Counted from the stretch's first letter, positions 8,506 through 18,082 are shown. The stretch: DNA of 64,000 nucleotides from Chitinophaga alhagiae (GCF_003568665.1 NZ_QXMH01000004.1:476942-540941); one strand, 5' to 3'. Numbers and translations are program-made. The notes: generated from the sequence alone by a model not told the origin.

Positions 8506-10881
8506 ATGATGAGACACAAGATCATTTACACCATGCTATTTGTAGCCATTTCATTCAAGAGCTATTCACAGGAGAAAGTCACATTGAGTGGAACAATCAC
8601 CATAAAAACAAGCGCCGAAACAATAATCGGCGCAAGCATTTTCATCCCTGAAGCAAAAATTTCAGCAGTGACCAATGCGTATGGATTTTACACGATCACC
8701 CTGCCGAAAGGAGAATACACCATCTTTATCAGCCATGTGGGCTTTGAGAATATTGAGGAACATATCGTTTTGAGAGCAAACACCAGGAAAGACTTTTCGA
8801 TGCCTGAAAAAAGCAAAACTTTGGATGAGGTAGTGGTAAAATACAATAGTTCAGCCACCAGCATCCGGAAACCGGAAATGAGCGTGAACAGGCTCTCCAT
8901 CGCCACCGTCAAAAAGATGCCGGCAGTGATGGGCGAGGTGGATGTTTTGAAGGCTATCCTGCAACTGCCGGGCATTTCCAATGCCCAGGAAGGAGCAACA
9001 GGCTTTAACGTAAGGGGTGGTTCGGTTGACGGTAACCTGGTATTGCTGGATGAAGCCGTTGTTTACAATACTTCACACCTGTTCGGTTTTCTCTCCGTTT
9101 TTAATGCCGATGTGATCAAAGATCTAAAATTGTATAAAAGTGGAATACCGGCCAATTTTGGTGGGCGTACTTCTTCGGTTCTGGATATTTATCAAAAAGA
9201 AGGGAACAATAAAGAATATCATATAACAGGTGGAATTGGGGCGGTTTCGAGCAGGTTATTGGCAGAAGGGCCTATTGTAAAGGATAACGGGTCGTTCGTG
9301 GTTGCCGGGCGCGCTTCTTACGGTCATTTATTCCTGAAACTGGCTGACAACCCCAATGCTGTTTCTTTTTATGATCTGAACGCCAAACTGAATTACATGA
9401 TCAATGACAATAACCGGCTCTTCCTTTCAGGGTATTTCGGTAAGGATAACATGGATTTCAGCAATTTTTTCAACAACGATTATTCGAACTCATTCTTTAA
9501 TCTTCGCTGGAACCATATCTTTTCCGATAAACTTTTTTCCAATGCGTCAATCATCTACAGCAAGTACAATTATGGCCTGAAGATAAAATATGTCGGTATT
9601 GACTGGGTATCGGACATCCGTAATTATAATTTCAAGTACAATCTAAGCCATCATCTGTCTGACAAGCTGGTATTGAATTATGGCGTCAACTCCCTCTACT
9701 ACCAGTTCAATCCCGGCACAATAAACCCTTTGGATGCCGCATCGCCTGTTAATGCAGAGCAGATCGAAAAAAAATATGCCTGGGAAAATGCATTATATAT
9801 CAGTGCCGAACAAAAGCTCACAGATAAAATATCATTGAACTATGGACTGCGATACAGCCATTTCCAACGGCTGGGAGAACAGCGTGTAAATAATTATGCC
9901 AATGATCAGGCAGTGCTTTTCAACCCCGAATTGCAAATTTATGAGGAAGGAACACCCACAAGCATCACGCATTACAATAAAAACAAAAAGATCATTGATT
10001 TTGGGAACCTGGAACCCCGCCTGGCAGTTTCTTATGCCATCAATCACGACCAGTCCATTAAGGCGAGCTATAACCGCATGAGCCAGTATATTCATTTAAT
10101 TTCCAACACTGCGTCTGTCTCCCCGCTTGATATTTGGGCGCCGAGCGACCAATATTTGAAACCGGAAATTCTTGACCAGGTTGCATTGGGCTATTTCAGA
10201 AATTTCAGCAATGGAAAATATTCGTTAGAAACAGAAGCTTTTTACAAGAAAACCAAAAACAAGGCAGATTACATTGACGGCGCCGAACTGATTGCCCATA
10301 GGGCTATAGAACAGGTATTGCTAAATGGGGAGGCAAGGGCTTACGGGCTTGAGGTAATGCTCAAGAAAAACACCCAAAAGCTGACAGGCTGGCTTTCTTA
10401 TACACTCTCCAGAGCAGAGCAGCGCACGCCGGGAAGAAATGCAGCAGAACCTGGGATTAACAACGGCGAATGGTACCGGGCCAATTACGATAAAACGCAT
10501 AATCTTTCACTTACAGCCGCCTATCAACTGAATAAAAAATGGAGTTTTGGCGGCATTTTTACCTACCAGACCGGGAAAGCAGCCACCTATCCCATCGGCA
10601 AATATCAGTATCAGGGAATCACGATTGCGAATTACGGAGAGCGAAATGTTAATTCACTTCCGGCTTATCATCACTTGGACCTATCAGCTACCTACACACC
10701 CAAACCAGACAGTAAAAAAAAGTGGAAGGGTGAATGGGTCTTCAGTGTTTACAATGTTTACAACAGGAGCAACGCCGCCTCCATGATGTTTGAGCAAAAT
10801 AGGGAAACGGGGTTGAGTGAAGCAAAGCGGATATCCATTTTCGGTATCATTCCGGGTGTGACTTACAATTTCAGATTTTAA
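8506..10881 (+). CDS. TonB-dependent receptor with CarboxypepD_reg-like N-domain
   Basis: About 791 residues from ATG 8506 (MMRHKIIYTMLFVAISF... signal peptide, cleavage after SYSQ). Residues about 25-110 form a carboxypeptidase-regulatory-like beta-sandwich (VTLSGTITIKTSAETIIGASI, ending LDEVVVKYN). Then comes a plug domain (MPAVMGEVDVLKAILQLPGI, GFNVRGGSVDGNLVLLDEAVVYN) and a 22-strand barrel to a C-terminal Phe (GVTYNFRF). The size and the following DUF4249 lipoprotein place it in the TonB/DUF4249 subfamily, distinct from SusC. It is a transporter or receptor of the outer membrane; ligand unknown. The divergent LytTR system is the probable regulator. G+C is clearly lower than in the flanking loci. 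Confidence 0.9.
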   Translation: MMRHKIIYTMLFVAISFKSYSQEKVTLSGTITIKTSAETIIGASIFIPEAKISAVTNAYGFYTITLPKGEYTIFISHVGFENIEEHIVLRANTRKDFSMPEKSKTLDEVVVKYNSSATSIRKPEMSVNRLSIATVKKMPAVMGEVDVLKAILQLPGISNAQEGATGFNVRGGSVDGNLVLLDEAVVYNTSHLFGFLSVFNADVIKDLKLYKSGIPANFGGRTSSVLDIYQKEGNNKEYHITGGIGAVSSRLLAEGPIVKDNGSFVVAGRASYGHLFLKLADNPNAVSFYDLNAKLNYMINDNNRLFLSGYFGKDNMDFSNFFNNDYSNSFFNLRWNHIFSDKLFSNASIIYSKYNYGLKIKYVGIDWVSDIRNYNFKYNLSHHLSDKLVLNYGVNSLYYQFNPGTINPLDAASPVNAEQIEKKYAWENALYISAEQKLTDKISLNYGLRYSHFQRLGEQRVNNYANDQAVLFNPELQIYEEGTPTSITHYNKNKKIIDFGNLEPRLAVSYAINHDQSIKASYNRMSQYIHLISNTASVSPLDIWAPSDQYLKPEILDQVALGYFRNFSNGKYSLETEAFYKKTKNKADYIDGAELIAHRAIEQVLLNGEARAYGLEVMLKKNTQKLTGWLSYTLSRAEQRTPGRNAAEPGINNGEWYRANYDKTHNLSLTAAYQLNKKWSFGGIFTYQTGKAATYPIGKYQYQGITIANYGERNVNSLPAYHHLDLSATYTPKPDSKKKWKGEWVFSVYNVYNRSNAASMMFEQNRETGLSEAKRISIFGIIPGVTYNFRF

Positions 10882-10896
10882 TCCTAATAATATAAC

Positions 10897-11718
10897 ATGA
10901 GAAATATACTTAAATGCCTGATCGTTTCATGCTGCTTTTTTCTTCCGGCTTGCTCAAAAGTGGTGGAAGTGAACCTAACAACAGCAGCACCGAGATTGGT
11001 AATTGACGCATCTATTGATTGGGTAAAAGGTACCGCCGGCCATGAGCAGAAAATAAAACTCTCCACCACAACCGGATATTATAATACAGTATTCCCTACA
11101 GTTTCAGGAGCGGATATAGTTGTCACAAATTCAGAAAATATTGTTTTCAGTTTTACAGAAAATCCGGGTACGGGAGAATATACCTGCTCCAATTTCCATC
11201 CGGTTATCGGGGAAACTTATACATTAAAAGTGGCTTTGAATGGGGAGGTCTATACCGCCACCGAAACCTGTATAGGGGTACCGCATATTGAAAATGATAT
11301 TGTACAGAACAATGCCGGCGGATTTGGCGGTGACGAAGTAGAGATCTCCTACTACTACCAGGACAATGGCAATGAAGTAAATCATTATCTACACCGTATT
11401 ATATCTCCTGTATCAACGTTCCCGGATTATAAAGCCGAAGATGACGGGAATAGTCAAGGCAACCTGATGCAGACATATTTTTCTGATAAAGAGCTGAAGG
11501 CCGGAGATATCATAAACATCAGGCTGTATGGAATTTCCAGGAGATATTATGATTATTTCAGAAAATTGCTGACAGCATCCGGGGCTGGTAACGGCCCGTT
11601 TCAGACAACACCAGGTACCGTGAGAGGGAATATCATCAATCAGACCCACTTCGCCAACTTCGCTTATGGATATTTCAGGTTATCGGAAGTAGATGTAAAG
11701 GAATATACGATACAGTAA
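10897..11718 (+). CDS. DUF4249 family lipoprotein
   Basis: 273 residues. The signal ends in the lipobox FLPACS (Cys19). The mature protein begins VVEVNLTTAAPRLVIDASIDW, the usual DUF4249 opening, then several beta-rich stretches and FFSDKELKAGDIINIRL-like central sequence, close to the family length. It starts 15 bp after the TonB-receptor stop, so the two are one operon; DUF4249 proteins are thought to sit on the cell surface as partners of the receptor, in the way SusD partners SusC. A strong hairpin terminator follows. Confidence 0.85.
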   Translation: MRNILKCLIVSCCFFLPACSKVVEVNLTTAAPRLVIDASIDWVKGTAGHEQKIKLSTTTGYYNTVFPTVSGADIVVTNSENIVFSFTENPGTGEYTCSNFHPVIGETYTLKVALNGEVYTATETCIGVPHIENDIVQNNAGGFGGDEVEISYYYQDNGNEVNHYLHRIISPVSTFPDYKAEDDGNSQGNLMQTYFSDKELKAGDIINIRLYGISRRYYDYFRKLLTASGAGNGPFQTTPGTVRGNIINQTHFANFAYGYFRLSEVDVKEYTIQ

Positions 11719-11730
11719 TGCTAAAAAAAT

Positions 11731-11759
11731 GGGACAAGTCTTTGTTTGAGACTTGTCCC
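11731..11759. terminator. strong hairpin after the DUF4249 gene
   Basis: GGGACAAGTCT and AGACTTGTCCC form a perfect 11-bp stem with a 7-nt loop. An A-run (11722-11729) precedes it, so it can also end transcription from the other strand, behind the tRNA. Confidence 0.8.
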
Positions 11760-11764
11760 GAGAA

Positions 11765-11839
<75 letters not shown>

Positions 11840-11937
11840 AAAAAGTGGACAAATTTAACAAATAATCCGCAAATTCCACAAATTTCTACCGTTATCCCCT
11901 CCTTTCATTCCATAAATTTTATTATTATACTTGTCAG

Positions 11938-13116
11938 ATGAAACACCGCTTACTATCCATAGCACTGGCAATTATTACCTATACCGCCGCCCATACGCAG
12001 GATACACGTCCTCCCGGCACCATCATCACCCACATTCCCGCCGCCACCCAAACCTACATCGGTTCCCCTGCCATAGCCATTTTGCCCAATGGGGACTATG
12101 TAGCGTCTCATGATCTTTTTGGCCCTAGCAGTTCCGAATTTGTACAGGCCATCACGCGGGTGTACCGTTCAAAAAACAAAGGCAAAACCTGGAAACAGGT
12201 ATCCGAAATAAGGGGCGCTTTCTGGTCAAGCCTCTTCATGCATAAAGACACCTTGTACCTCCTGGGTCCTGACCGACACCACGGCACCGTGCTCATACGC
12301 CGGTCTGTGAACGGCGGCAAAACATGGACGCAGCCCACCACCAAAGAAAACGGCCTGCTGCTGGCAGGGCAGTTTCACTGCGCTCCCATGCCGGTAGTGG
12401 AGCATAACGGCCGCCTCTGGCGCGCCATGGAAACGGCCCACGGCCCCATTTTGCAATGGGGAAAGCGTTATGGCGCCATGATGATGTCTGCCGCGGTAGA
12501 TGCTGACCTGCTGAAGGCCGCCAGCTGGACGGTGAGCAATTCACTGCTCTATGATTCCAGCTATCTGAGCGGGCAATTCACCGGCTGGCTGGAAGGCAAC
12601 GCAGTAGCGGCGCCAGACGGCAGCATGCTGGACATTTTGCGGGTAGATGATAAAACTTCGCTCAATGAGAAAGCGGCCGTGGTAAAGATCAGCGCAGACG
12701 GTAAAAGGGCCAGCTTTGACCCGGCTACGGGTTTTATTCCCTTCCCCGGCGGCAGCAAGAAGTTCGTAATACGTTTTGACAAAACCTCCGGCCGCTACTG
12801 GACGCTGGCCAACAGCATCCCTGACTCCTTCCGGCAGCAGTACCCAAAAAGGAACCCCGCCGGCTTCCGCAATACGCTGGTGCTGATGAGCTCCGGGGAC
12901 CTGCTGCACTGGCAGGAACATGAAACAGTTCTGCAGCACCCGGATGTGCTGCACCACGGGTTCCAGTACGTAGACTGGCTGATCGAAGGTAACGATATGA
13001 TAGTGGCCTGCCGCACAGCCTTTGATGAAAAAGGCGGCCAGGCCCACAACAACCATGACGCCAACTACCTGACCTTTCACCGCATCGTCAACTTCCGCGA
13101 GCAGGCAGGCCGGTAA
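11938..13116 (+). CDS. secreted sialidase/BNR-fold protein
   Basis: 392 residues with signal peptide MKHRLLSIALAIITYTAAHTQ. The start of the mature part, YIGSPAIAILPNGDYVASHD, and two Asp-box-like (BNR) motifs, SKNKGKTWKQV (about 78-88) and SVNGGKTWTQP (about 133-143), point to a six-bladed sialidase-fold propeller. Family members act as exo-alpha-sialidases or on other glycans, and catalytic residues cannot be assigned by eye, so the substrate is open. The gene stands alone between the tRNA and an acyl-CoA dehydrogenase-type gene. Alternative: a non-catalytic propeller. Confidence 0.7.
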   Translation: MKHRLLSIALAIITYTAAHTQDTRPPGTIITHIPAATQTYIGSPAIAILPNGDYVASHDLFGPSSSEFVQAITRVYRSKNKGKTWKQVSEIRGAFWSSLFMHKDTLYLLGPDRHHGTVLIRRSVNGGKTWTQPTTKENGLLLAGQFHCAPMPVVEHNGRLWRAMETAHGPILQWGKRYGAMMMSAAVDADLLKAASWTVSNSLLYDSSYLSGQFTGWLEGNAVAAPDGSMLDILRVDDKTSLNEKAAVVKISADGKRASFDPATGFIPFPGGSKKFVIRFDKTSGRYWTLANSIPDSFRQQYPKRNPAGFRNTLVLMSSGDLLHWQEHETVLQHPDVLHHGFQYVDWLIEGNDMIVACRTAFDEKGGQAHNNHDANYLTFHRIVNFREQAGR

Positions 13117-13171
13117 AAAGAACTCAACTTTCCGCCCGCTCCAATGTTTATACCTGTAAAACCCATCCGCA

Positions 13172-14056
13172 ATGAACATAAAAAACGTAACAGTGGCAGG
13201 CAGCGGCGTGCTGGGCTCGCAAATTGCCTTTCAGTGCGCTTTTCACGGTTACCAGGTAACCGTGTACGACATTAGTGATGAAATACTGGAAAAAGCCAAA
13301 ACAAGCTTTCAGCAATTGGGAGAGAACTTCAGGCGTGACCTGGGCGCCACGCAACAACAGGTGGAAGCCGCCGTTCAGCGGCTGGCCTATTCTTCAGACC
13401 TGCCCACAGCCGTAAAAGATGCAGACCTGCTGATTGAAGCGGTGCCTGAAAACCCGGCCGTCAAAACGGAGTTCTATACCAAACTGGCCGCTTCCGCGCC
13501 GGAGAAAACCATCTTTGCCAGCAACTCCTCTACCCTGTTGCCCAGCCAGTTTGCAGCGGCTACCGGCCGCCCGGCGCAGTTCCTGGCGCTGCACTTCGCC
13601 AATGAAATATGGAAACACAATACGGCGGAGATCATGGGCCACCCGGGTACAGACCCTGCGGTGTTCAATACCGTGGTAGATTTTGCCAGGTCCATTGGCA
13701 TGGTGGCGCTGCCACTGCACAAGGAGCAGCCGGGCTACATCGTGAACTCCCTGCTGGTGCCCCTGCTGAGCGCGGGCCTGGGCCTGCTGGCAAAAGGTGT
13801 GGCAGACGTGGAAACCATCGATAAAACCTGGATGGTGGCCACCGGCGCGCCCATGGGCCCCTTCGGCATACTGGACGTGGTAGGTATCACCACGGCTTAC
13901 AACATCAACAAAATGAGCAGCGCACCGGGCGCGGCGCAGGTGTCCGCTTTCCTCAAGGAGAAATTTATTGACACGGGCAAACTGGGCGTGGCCGCGGGAG
14001 AAGGGTTTTACAAGTACCCCGGCCCGGCGTATAAACAGCCGGGGTTCCTACAATAG
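13172..14056 (+). CDS. 3-hydroxyacyl-CoA dehydrogenase (3-hydroxybutyryl-CoA type)
   Basis: 294 residues, the length of single-function 3-hydroxyacyl-CoA dehydrogenases. The N-terminal Rossmann fold has VAGSGVLGSQIAFQ (about residues 8-21) and the NAD-ribose-binding VTVYDIS. The mid-part has LLIEAVPENPAVKTEFY and IFASNSSTLLPSQFA, followed by the His region ALHFANEIWKHN. The C-terminal helical domain reads PGYIVNSLLVPLLSAGL and GAPMGPFGILDVVG. It oxidises 3-hydroxyacyl-CoA with NAD in the cytoplasm. The HFxNP motif of classical enzymes is HFANE here, so the substrate may differ. No neighbouring beta-oxidation genes. Confidence 0.85.
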   Translation: MNIKNVTVAGSGVLGSQIAFQCAFHGYQVTVYDISDEILEKAKTSFQQLGENFRRDLGATQQQVEAAVQRLAYSSDLPTAVKDADLLIEAVPENPAVKTEFYTKLAASAPEKTIFASNSSTLLPSQFAAATGRPAQFLALHFANEIWKHNTAEIMGHPGTDPAVFNTVVDFARSIGMVALPLHKEQPGYIVNSLLVPLLSAGLGLLAKGVADVETIDKTWMVATGAPMGPFGILDVVGITTAYNINKMSSAPGAAQVSAFLKEKFIDTGKLGVAAGEGFYKYPGPAYKQPGFLQ

Positions 14057-14194
14057 AGAGGAAATTATCTTCTCCTTCAAACAAGTTTGTTAAAATGCCC
14101 AGAATTTCGGGGTATGATTTTCTTTTGTTATATTCGAGAACTTTTTTGTTAAGTCCATCAATTACAAATCCTTATATCACCCAAAATTACACTT

Positions 14195-15279
14195 ATGGAT
14201 TTTAAGACCTCATTAAACAACTTGGAGAAAGAGCCGTAAAAATTAAAGACTCCGTTAATACAGAAGAAGCAACCAAAAACGCCTACATTATGCCCTTTAT
14301 TCAATCCCTGGGCTACGACGTTTTTAACCCAGCAGAAGTAATTCCCGAATTTGTAGCTGATCTAGGAATTAAGCAAGGAGAAAAAGTAGATTATGCGATT
14401 CTACGCAATGGGCAACCTACTATACTTATTGAATGTAAATGGCATGGCTCCTCGCTGGATGTGTTTAACTCACAGTTATTTCGATACTTTCATACAACGA
14501 AAGCTAAGTTTGGGCTACTAACAAACGGTTTTGAGTATCGTTTTTATACTGATTTGGTTGAGAATAACAAAATGGATGAAAAACCATTCTTCACATTTAA
14601 TATTACTGATCTACGGGATAATCAAATTGAAGAAATCAAAAAGTTCCACAAAAACTACTATGATCATGACACTATAGTAAGTACAGCCACTGAGCTAAAA
14701 TATATGAATGAGCTGAAAAACCTTATTCATGCTGAACTAAATACCCCTTCCGAAAACTTTGTTCGACATTTTGCTAAGCAGATTTATTCCGGCGCTATAA
14801 CTGCAAAAGTGCTGGAGCAATTTACCAATCTAACGAAAAAGTCAACAACTCACTACATAAATGATTTGATAACAGATAGGCTAAAATCAGCATTGGCCAA
14901 AGAAGCAGACATGCAAAAACTTGAAAAAGAAACTGAAGCACTTAGACCTCAAGTGGAAGAGCCTAAAATAGTCACCACTGCTGAGGAACTTGAGGCATTT
15001 TACATTATTAAATCCATTCTTCGCAATAAAATTGATGTCGAGCGAATAGCTTATCGGGATGCTCAGTCTTATTTCTCCATCCTATTGGATGACAACAACA
15101 GGAAGCCGATTTGCCGAATGCAGCTAAGTGGAGTCAAAAAGTATATCTTCCTATTTGATGAGGATCGCAAGGGCAATAAGAAGGAAATAACAGGTATTGA
15201 TGCCATTTTCGGGCTCGCCGACAACCTTATCAAGACTGTTGAAAACCTGGAGGCAAAGCCAGAAAGTGCATTAAATTAA
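14195..15279 (+). pseudogene. orphan type I restriction R-subunit-like endonuclease, start frameshifted
   Basis: The long frame (in phase with ATG 14290) gives 329 residues. From about residue 30 it shows a PD-(D/E)xK-type core: KVDYAILRNGQPTILIECKWHG, with Asp and Glu-x-Lys. It resembles the HSDR_N domain of type I restriction R subunits, but has no helicase domain. Upstream, GACCTCATTAAACAACTTGG at 14206 onward reads DLIKQLGERAVKIKDSV..., the family's normal N-terminus, in the same frame, and ATG GAT TTT (MDF) sits at 14195-14203 one base out of phase. So one base is missing around 14204-14206, either a real mutation or a sequence error. As it stands, translation from 14290 would lose about 30 N-terminal residues. 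The gene is AT-rich compared with neighbours (21 G+C of 60 at 14641-14700), which suggests transfer. Confidence 0.75.
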
Positions 15280-15314
15280 AAAAGCATATAGCCACCCAAT
15301 AACCTGGTAGCATC

Positions 15315-15351
15315 CCGGAAATGAGCGCTGGCGGATACGCTCATTTTCCGG
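15315..15351. terminator. hairpin between convergent genes
   Basis: CCGGAAATGAGCG and CGCTCATTTTCCGG pair with one bulged base around a 10-nt loop. TTTGCATTT follows. It can serve both converging genes. Confidence 0.6.
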
Positions 15352-15373
15352 TTTGCATTTGTAGATGCAGGTA

Positions 15374-16450
15374 TTATTCTTCCAGCTTTGCTTTCACCCC
15401 CCAGCCGCCGAACGTTTCGGATACGGCTATCCACAACTCATTACGGCCTTTTTTCAGGTCAAGATAAACTGCGTCCCAGTACCCTACAGTACCCAGGAAG
15501 CGGTAGTCGCGAGACATAAAGACATCTTCTCCCGCGTACAGCAGCTTGTTGTTGAGATACACCTTTGCCCGGTCTGAAAACCCGAAAGACAGTTTCCGGA
15601 TGCCGGGCTGGTCTGCCTCTATTATTTTTCTCACAAACACGGTATTGCTGTCTTGCGTAACGCCAGCCAACATGGAAAGGTCTGTAATGCCGTTATAGTC
15701 TGCTTCCAGGGTTTTCCAGGTGAGGGCGCCGGCATCTTCCGGCTTCAACCATGTTTTGCCGGCCAGGCTCTTTTCCGTGAACACGTTGCTTACCTGCCAT
15801 GCGGTAATGGTGCCGGCGGGCAGGGGGGCTACCGGTTCCGGGCGACTTTTGAGCGTTACCTGGTCATCCGCGCTGTAGGAGAAATTGCTGAACCAGGCGG
15901 TGGCGGGGGCGCCGTTGACCAGGGCTATCATGCCGCTGGCCACGTCTCTCTTCAGTTCCCGGATGAAAAGCACGGGCGTGTCTTTTTTGTTGAGGTACAC
16001 TTCTGCCTGCTTGTCTTTCACCACCAGGCGCACGTGCAGCCAGCGGTCAACAGGTAATGGTACCGGGTTGTTGTAACCGGCGCCGTAGTAAAGCTGCCAG
16101 CCTCCCAGGCCGTTCCACACGGGCGTGTATTGCATGGCGTCCGGGTTGCCGGACTGGTGCGGGCGCAGGTAGTATTGTTCGTAATTGAACTCGTCCTGCA
16201 TACGGAAGTTCACAGACGGGAAATAGCGGCCGTTAGACAGGGCAATGTCAAATTCGATCACCCCGTTGCGGAAATTGGCATCTTTCAGCACAACCCCGCC
16301 TCTTTTGACCCGCAGCGCGGGCTGGCCCAGGTGAGCCTCCTGCACGGCCTCTTCCGCCTGTATCGTCCAGCGGGGCGAGTCAAACGGAATGGCCGTTTGT
16401 GCAGTAGCATGCGTAGAAAAAATAATCAGGATAATAAAAAGGCGGAACAT
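15374..16450 (-). CDS. secreted protein with concanavalin-like lectin domain
   Basis: 358 residues with signal peptide MFRLFIILIIFSTHATAQ. Residues about 25-205 are a LamG/GH16-like jelly roll: FRNGVIEFDIALSNGRYFPSVNFRMQD, then EQYYLRPHQSG and the closing ATAWFSNFSYS. The second half (about 225-358) is another beta-rich domain ending RNELWIAVSETFGGWGVKAKLEE, like the galactose-binding or carbohydrate-binding C-domains of glycosidases. No catalytic Glu pair is evident, so it may bind rather than cut a glycan. It is divergent from the membrane-spanning 463-residue protein, with 146 bp between the starts. Role not known. Confidence 0.6.
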   Translation of the reverse strand: MFRLFIILIIFSTHATAQTAIPFDSPRWTIQAEEAVQEAHLGQPALRVKRGGVVLKDANFRNGVIEFDIALSNGRYFPSVNFRMQDEFNYEQYYLRPHQSGNPDAMQYTPVWNGLGGWQLYYGAGYNNPVPLPVDRWLHVRLVVKDKQAEVYLNKKDTPVLFIRELKRDVASGMIALVNGAPATAWFSNFSYSADDQVTLKSRPEPVAPLPAGTITAWQVSNVFTEKSLAGKTWLKPEDAGALTWKTLEADYNGITDLSMLAGVTQDSNTVFVRKIIEADQPGIRKLSFGFSDRAKVYLNNKLLYAGEDVFMSRDYRFLGTVGYWDAVYLDLKKGRNELWIAVSETFGGWGVKAKLEE

Positions 16451-16596
16451 GAATAGAATGAGTTAAGTGGTTAAAAAAAATACTATTTTGGATGTGGTAC
16501 CAGATGCAAGGTATTATTTCCGGCAGCCCGCGGCTATTCATGCAAAGTGCAAGACCGTTCAAAGTTGTTCACGCCATATTTAATTGATTATCAATT

Positions 16597-17988
16597 ATGA
16601 ACACCTCCCAACTCCTGCAGCAATGTTGCACCCTGATAGAGCAAAAACTTGATTGGGGCAGCAGTGAGCATTGGCAGAACCAGGATTTTGATGCGCTCAG
16701 CACCCGTATATTTGAAGAAACGCAGGTGGTATTGAGCGTGAGCACGCTCAAAAGAGTATGGGGCAAGGTGAAGTACGAGAGCCTGCCTTCCGCCACCACG
16801 TTGAACACACTGGCCGTGTTTGCAGGGTATGAAAACTGGCGGGCGTTCCGGCAGCAGGTGGCGGGCAATGGCAACGGGGGTCCTGATGCGCCTGATGGCA
16901 AAACAGCGGAACAGTTTTTTCATCCTGTGGCTGATAGTGAAGGTGAGGAGGAGGATAACGAAATGCCGGCGAAGGGCAACGCCATCGCCGCCGGGCATTC
17001 TTCCGGAAATCCCGTTGCTCTGCCTGTTGATACCACCGCCCCGCGCAAGCGCCACCCTGCCTGGTACGCCATTCCCGCCGTAGTAGTGGTGCTGGCCCTG
17101 GCCGGCTGGATGTACAAAAAGAGCGGCACCACCAGTTCAGACAGCTACAGCTTCAGCAGCCAGCCCCTGGCCAGCGGCATTCCCAACTCAGTGATATTTA
17201 ATTATGATGCGGAAGCGGCGGGAGACGATTCCGTGTTCATCCAGCAATCGTGGGACCCGCGGCGCCGCTTCCAGGTGCCGACCAGCGGGCATACATATAC
17301 TTCCATGTACTATTACCCCGGTTATTTCAGGGCCAAGCTGATAGTGGGCAAAAAGATCGTACAGGAGCATGACCTGCTCATCCCCTCCAACGGCTGGCTG
17401 GCAGCGGTAGAACAGGAACCGGTACCGGTGTATTTTAACCGGCAGGAAACGGTAAACGGTGGCATGCTGCACATCACCCCCACCCTCATGCAAAGCAAAA
17501 ACATTCCCCTCCAGCCCCAGGTGCCCAAAGTGCGGTATTATTACATAGGAGATATGCAGGGGCTGATGAACGATAACTTCGTATTCGAAACGGAGCTGAA
17601 AAGCGAATTTGGCCAGGGCTCCGCCGTATGCCAGCGGGTAACCGTGCTGGTACACTGTGAAAAGGCCGCTTTTATGATCCCCCTGGGCATTCCCGGCTGT
17701 GTGGGCGATATGTTCCTCATGTTGCCGGACAATGAAATGATGGCCGCCAACGCAGACCTCTCCGGTTTTGGCGTGAATATGAATGAATGGGTGCAGTTGC
17801 GCTGCGAGGTGCGGAACAAGCAGATCCGGATCTCCGTGAACGGCAAAAAAGCGTTCGAAAGTTCCTTTACCAGCGAAGCCAATAAAATTGTGGGCGTTAG
17901 CTACCGTTTTGACGGCCCGGGGGCGGTGAACGGGGTGAAGCTGGCCCGCCTCAATGGCAGTACGGTGCTGGCAGATGCATTTGATTAG
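16597..17988 (+). CDS. membrane-spanning protein with cytoplasmic N-domain and lectin-like C-domain
   Basis: 463 residues. Residues 1-90 are a conserved soluble domain (LIEQKLDWGSSEHWQNQDF, VSTLKRVWGKVKYESLPSAT, TLAVFAGYENWRAFRQQ) with the look of a helical DNA- or protein-binding module. A low-complexity acidic linker follows, then a positive patch RKRH and one membrane helix (about 155-173, WYAIPAVVVVLALAGWMY). The outside part has a PKD-like domain (about 190-270, SVFIQQSWDPRRRF, MYYYPGYFRAKL) and a concanavalin-like domain to the end (NEWVQLRCEVRNKQIRISVNGKKAF). I recall this architecture from other Chitinophaga-like genomes but know no function. It could signal from a periplasmic glycan or polymer to the cytoplasm. 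Confidence 0.6.
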   Translation: MNTSQLLQQCCTLIEQKLDWGSSEHWQNQDFDALSTRIFEETQVVLSVSTLKRVWGKVKYESLPSATTLNTLAVFAGYENWRAFRQQVAGNGNGGPDAPDGKTAEQFFHPVADSEGEEEDNEMPAKGNAIAAGHSSGNPVALPVDTTAPRKRHPAWYAIPAVVVVLALAGWMYKKSGTTSSDSYSFSSQPLASGIPNSVIFNYDAEAAGDDSVFIQQSWDPRRRFQVPTSGHTYTSMYYYPGYFRAKLIVGKKIVQEHDLLIPSNGWLAAVEQEPVPVYFNRQETVNGGMLHITPTLMQSKNIPLQPQVPKVRYYYIGDMQGLMNDNFVFETELKSEFGQGSAVCQRVTVLVHCEKAAFMIPLGIPGCVGDMFLMLPDNEMMAANADLSGFGVNMNEWVQLRCEVRNKQIRISVNGKKAFESSFTSEANKIVGVSYRFDGPGAVNGVKLARLNGSTVLADAFD

Positions 17989-18037
17989 CGCGGAACAGCG
18001 GGATCATCAGCCTCTTGAAGGCGCCGGTTAAATATTA

Positions 18038-18082
18038 TGCCGGCAGCCTGCAGAAAAAAGCCCGGCTGCCGGCACTTTTTTT
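18038..18082 (+). terminator. intrinsic terminator
   Basis: TGCCGGCAGCC and GGCTGCCGGCA make a perfect 11-bp stem, loop of 15 nt, followed by C and seven T (18076-18082). It ends the gene at 16597-17988 and faces the minus-strand DUF5017 gene. Confidence 0.85.

Noticed and set aside
12541-13179. 212-codon minus-strand frame opposite the sialidase-like gene
   Set aside because: Shadow of a gene with signal peptide and BNR motifs.
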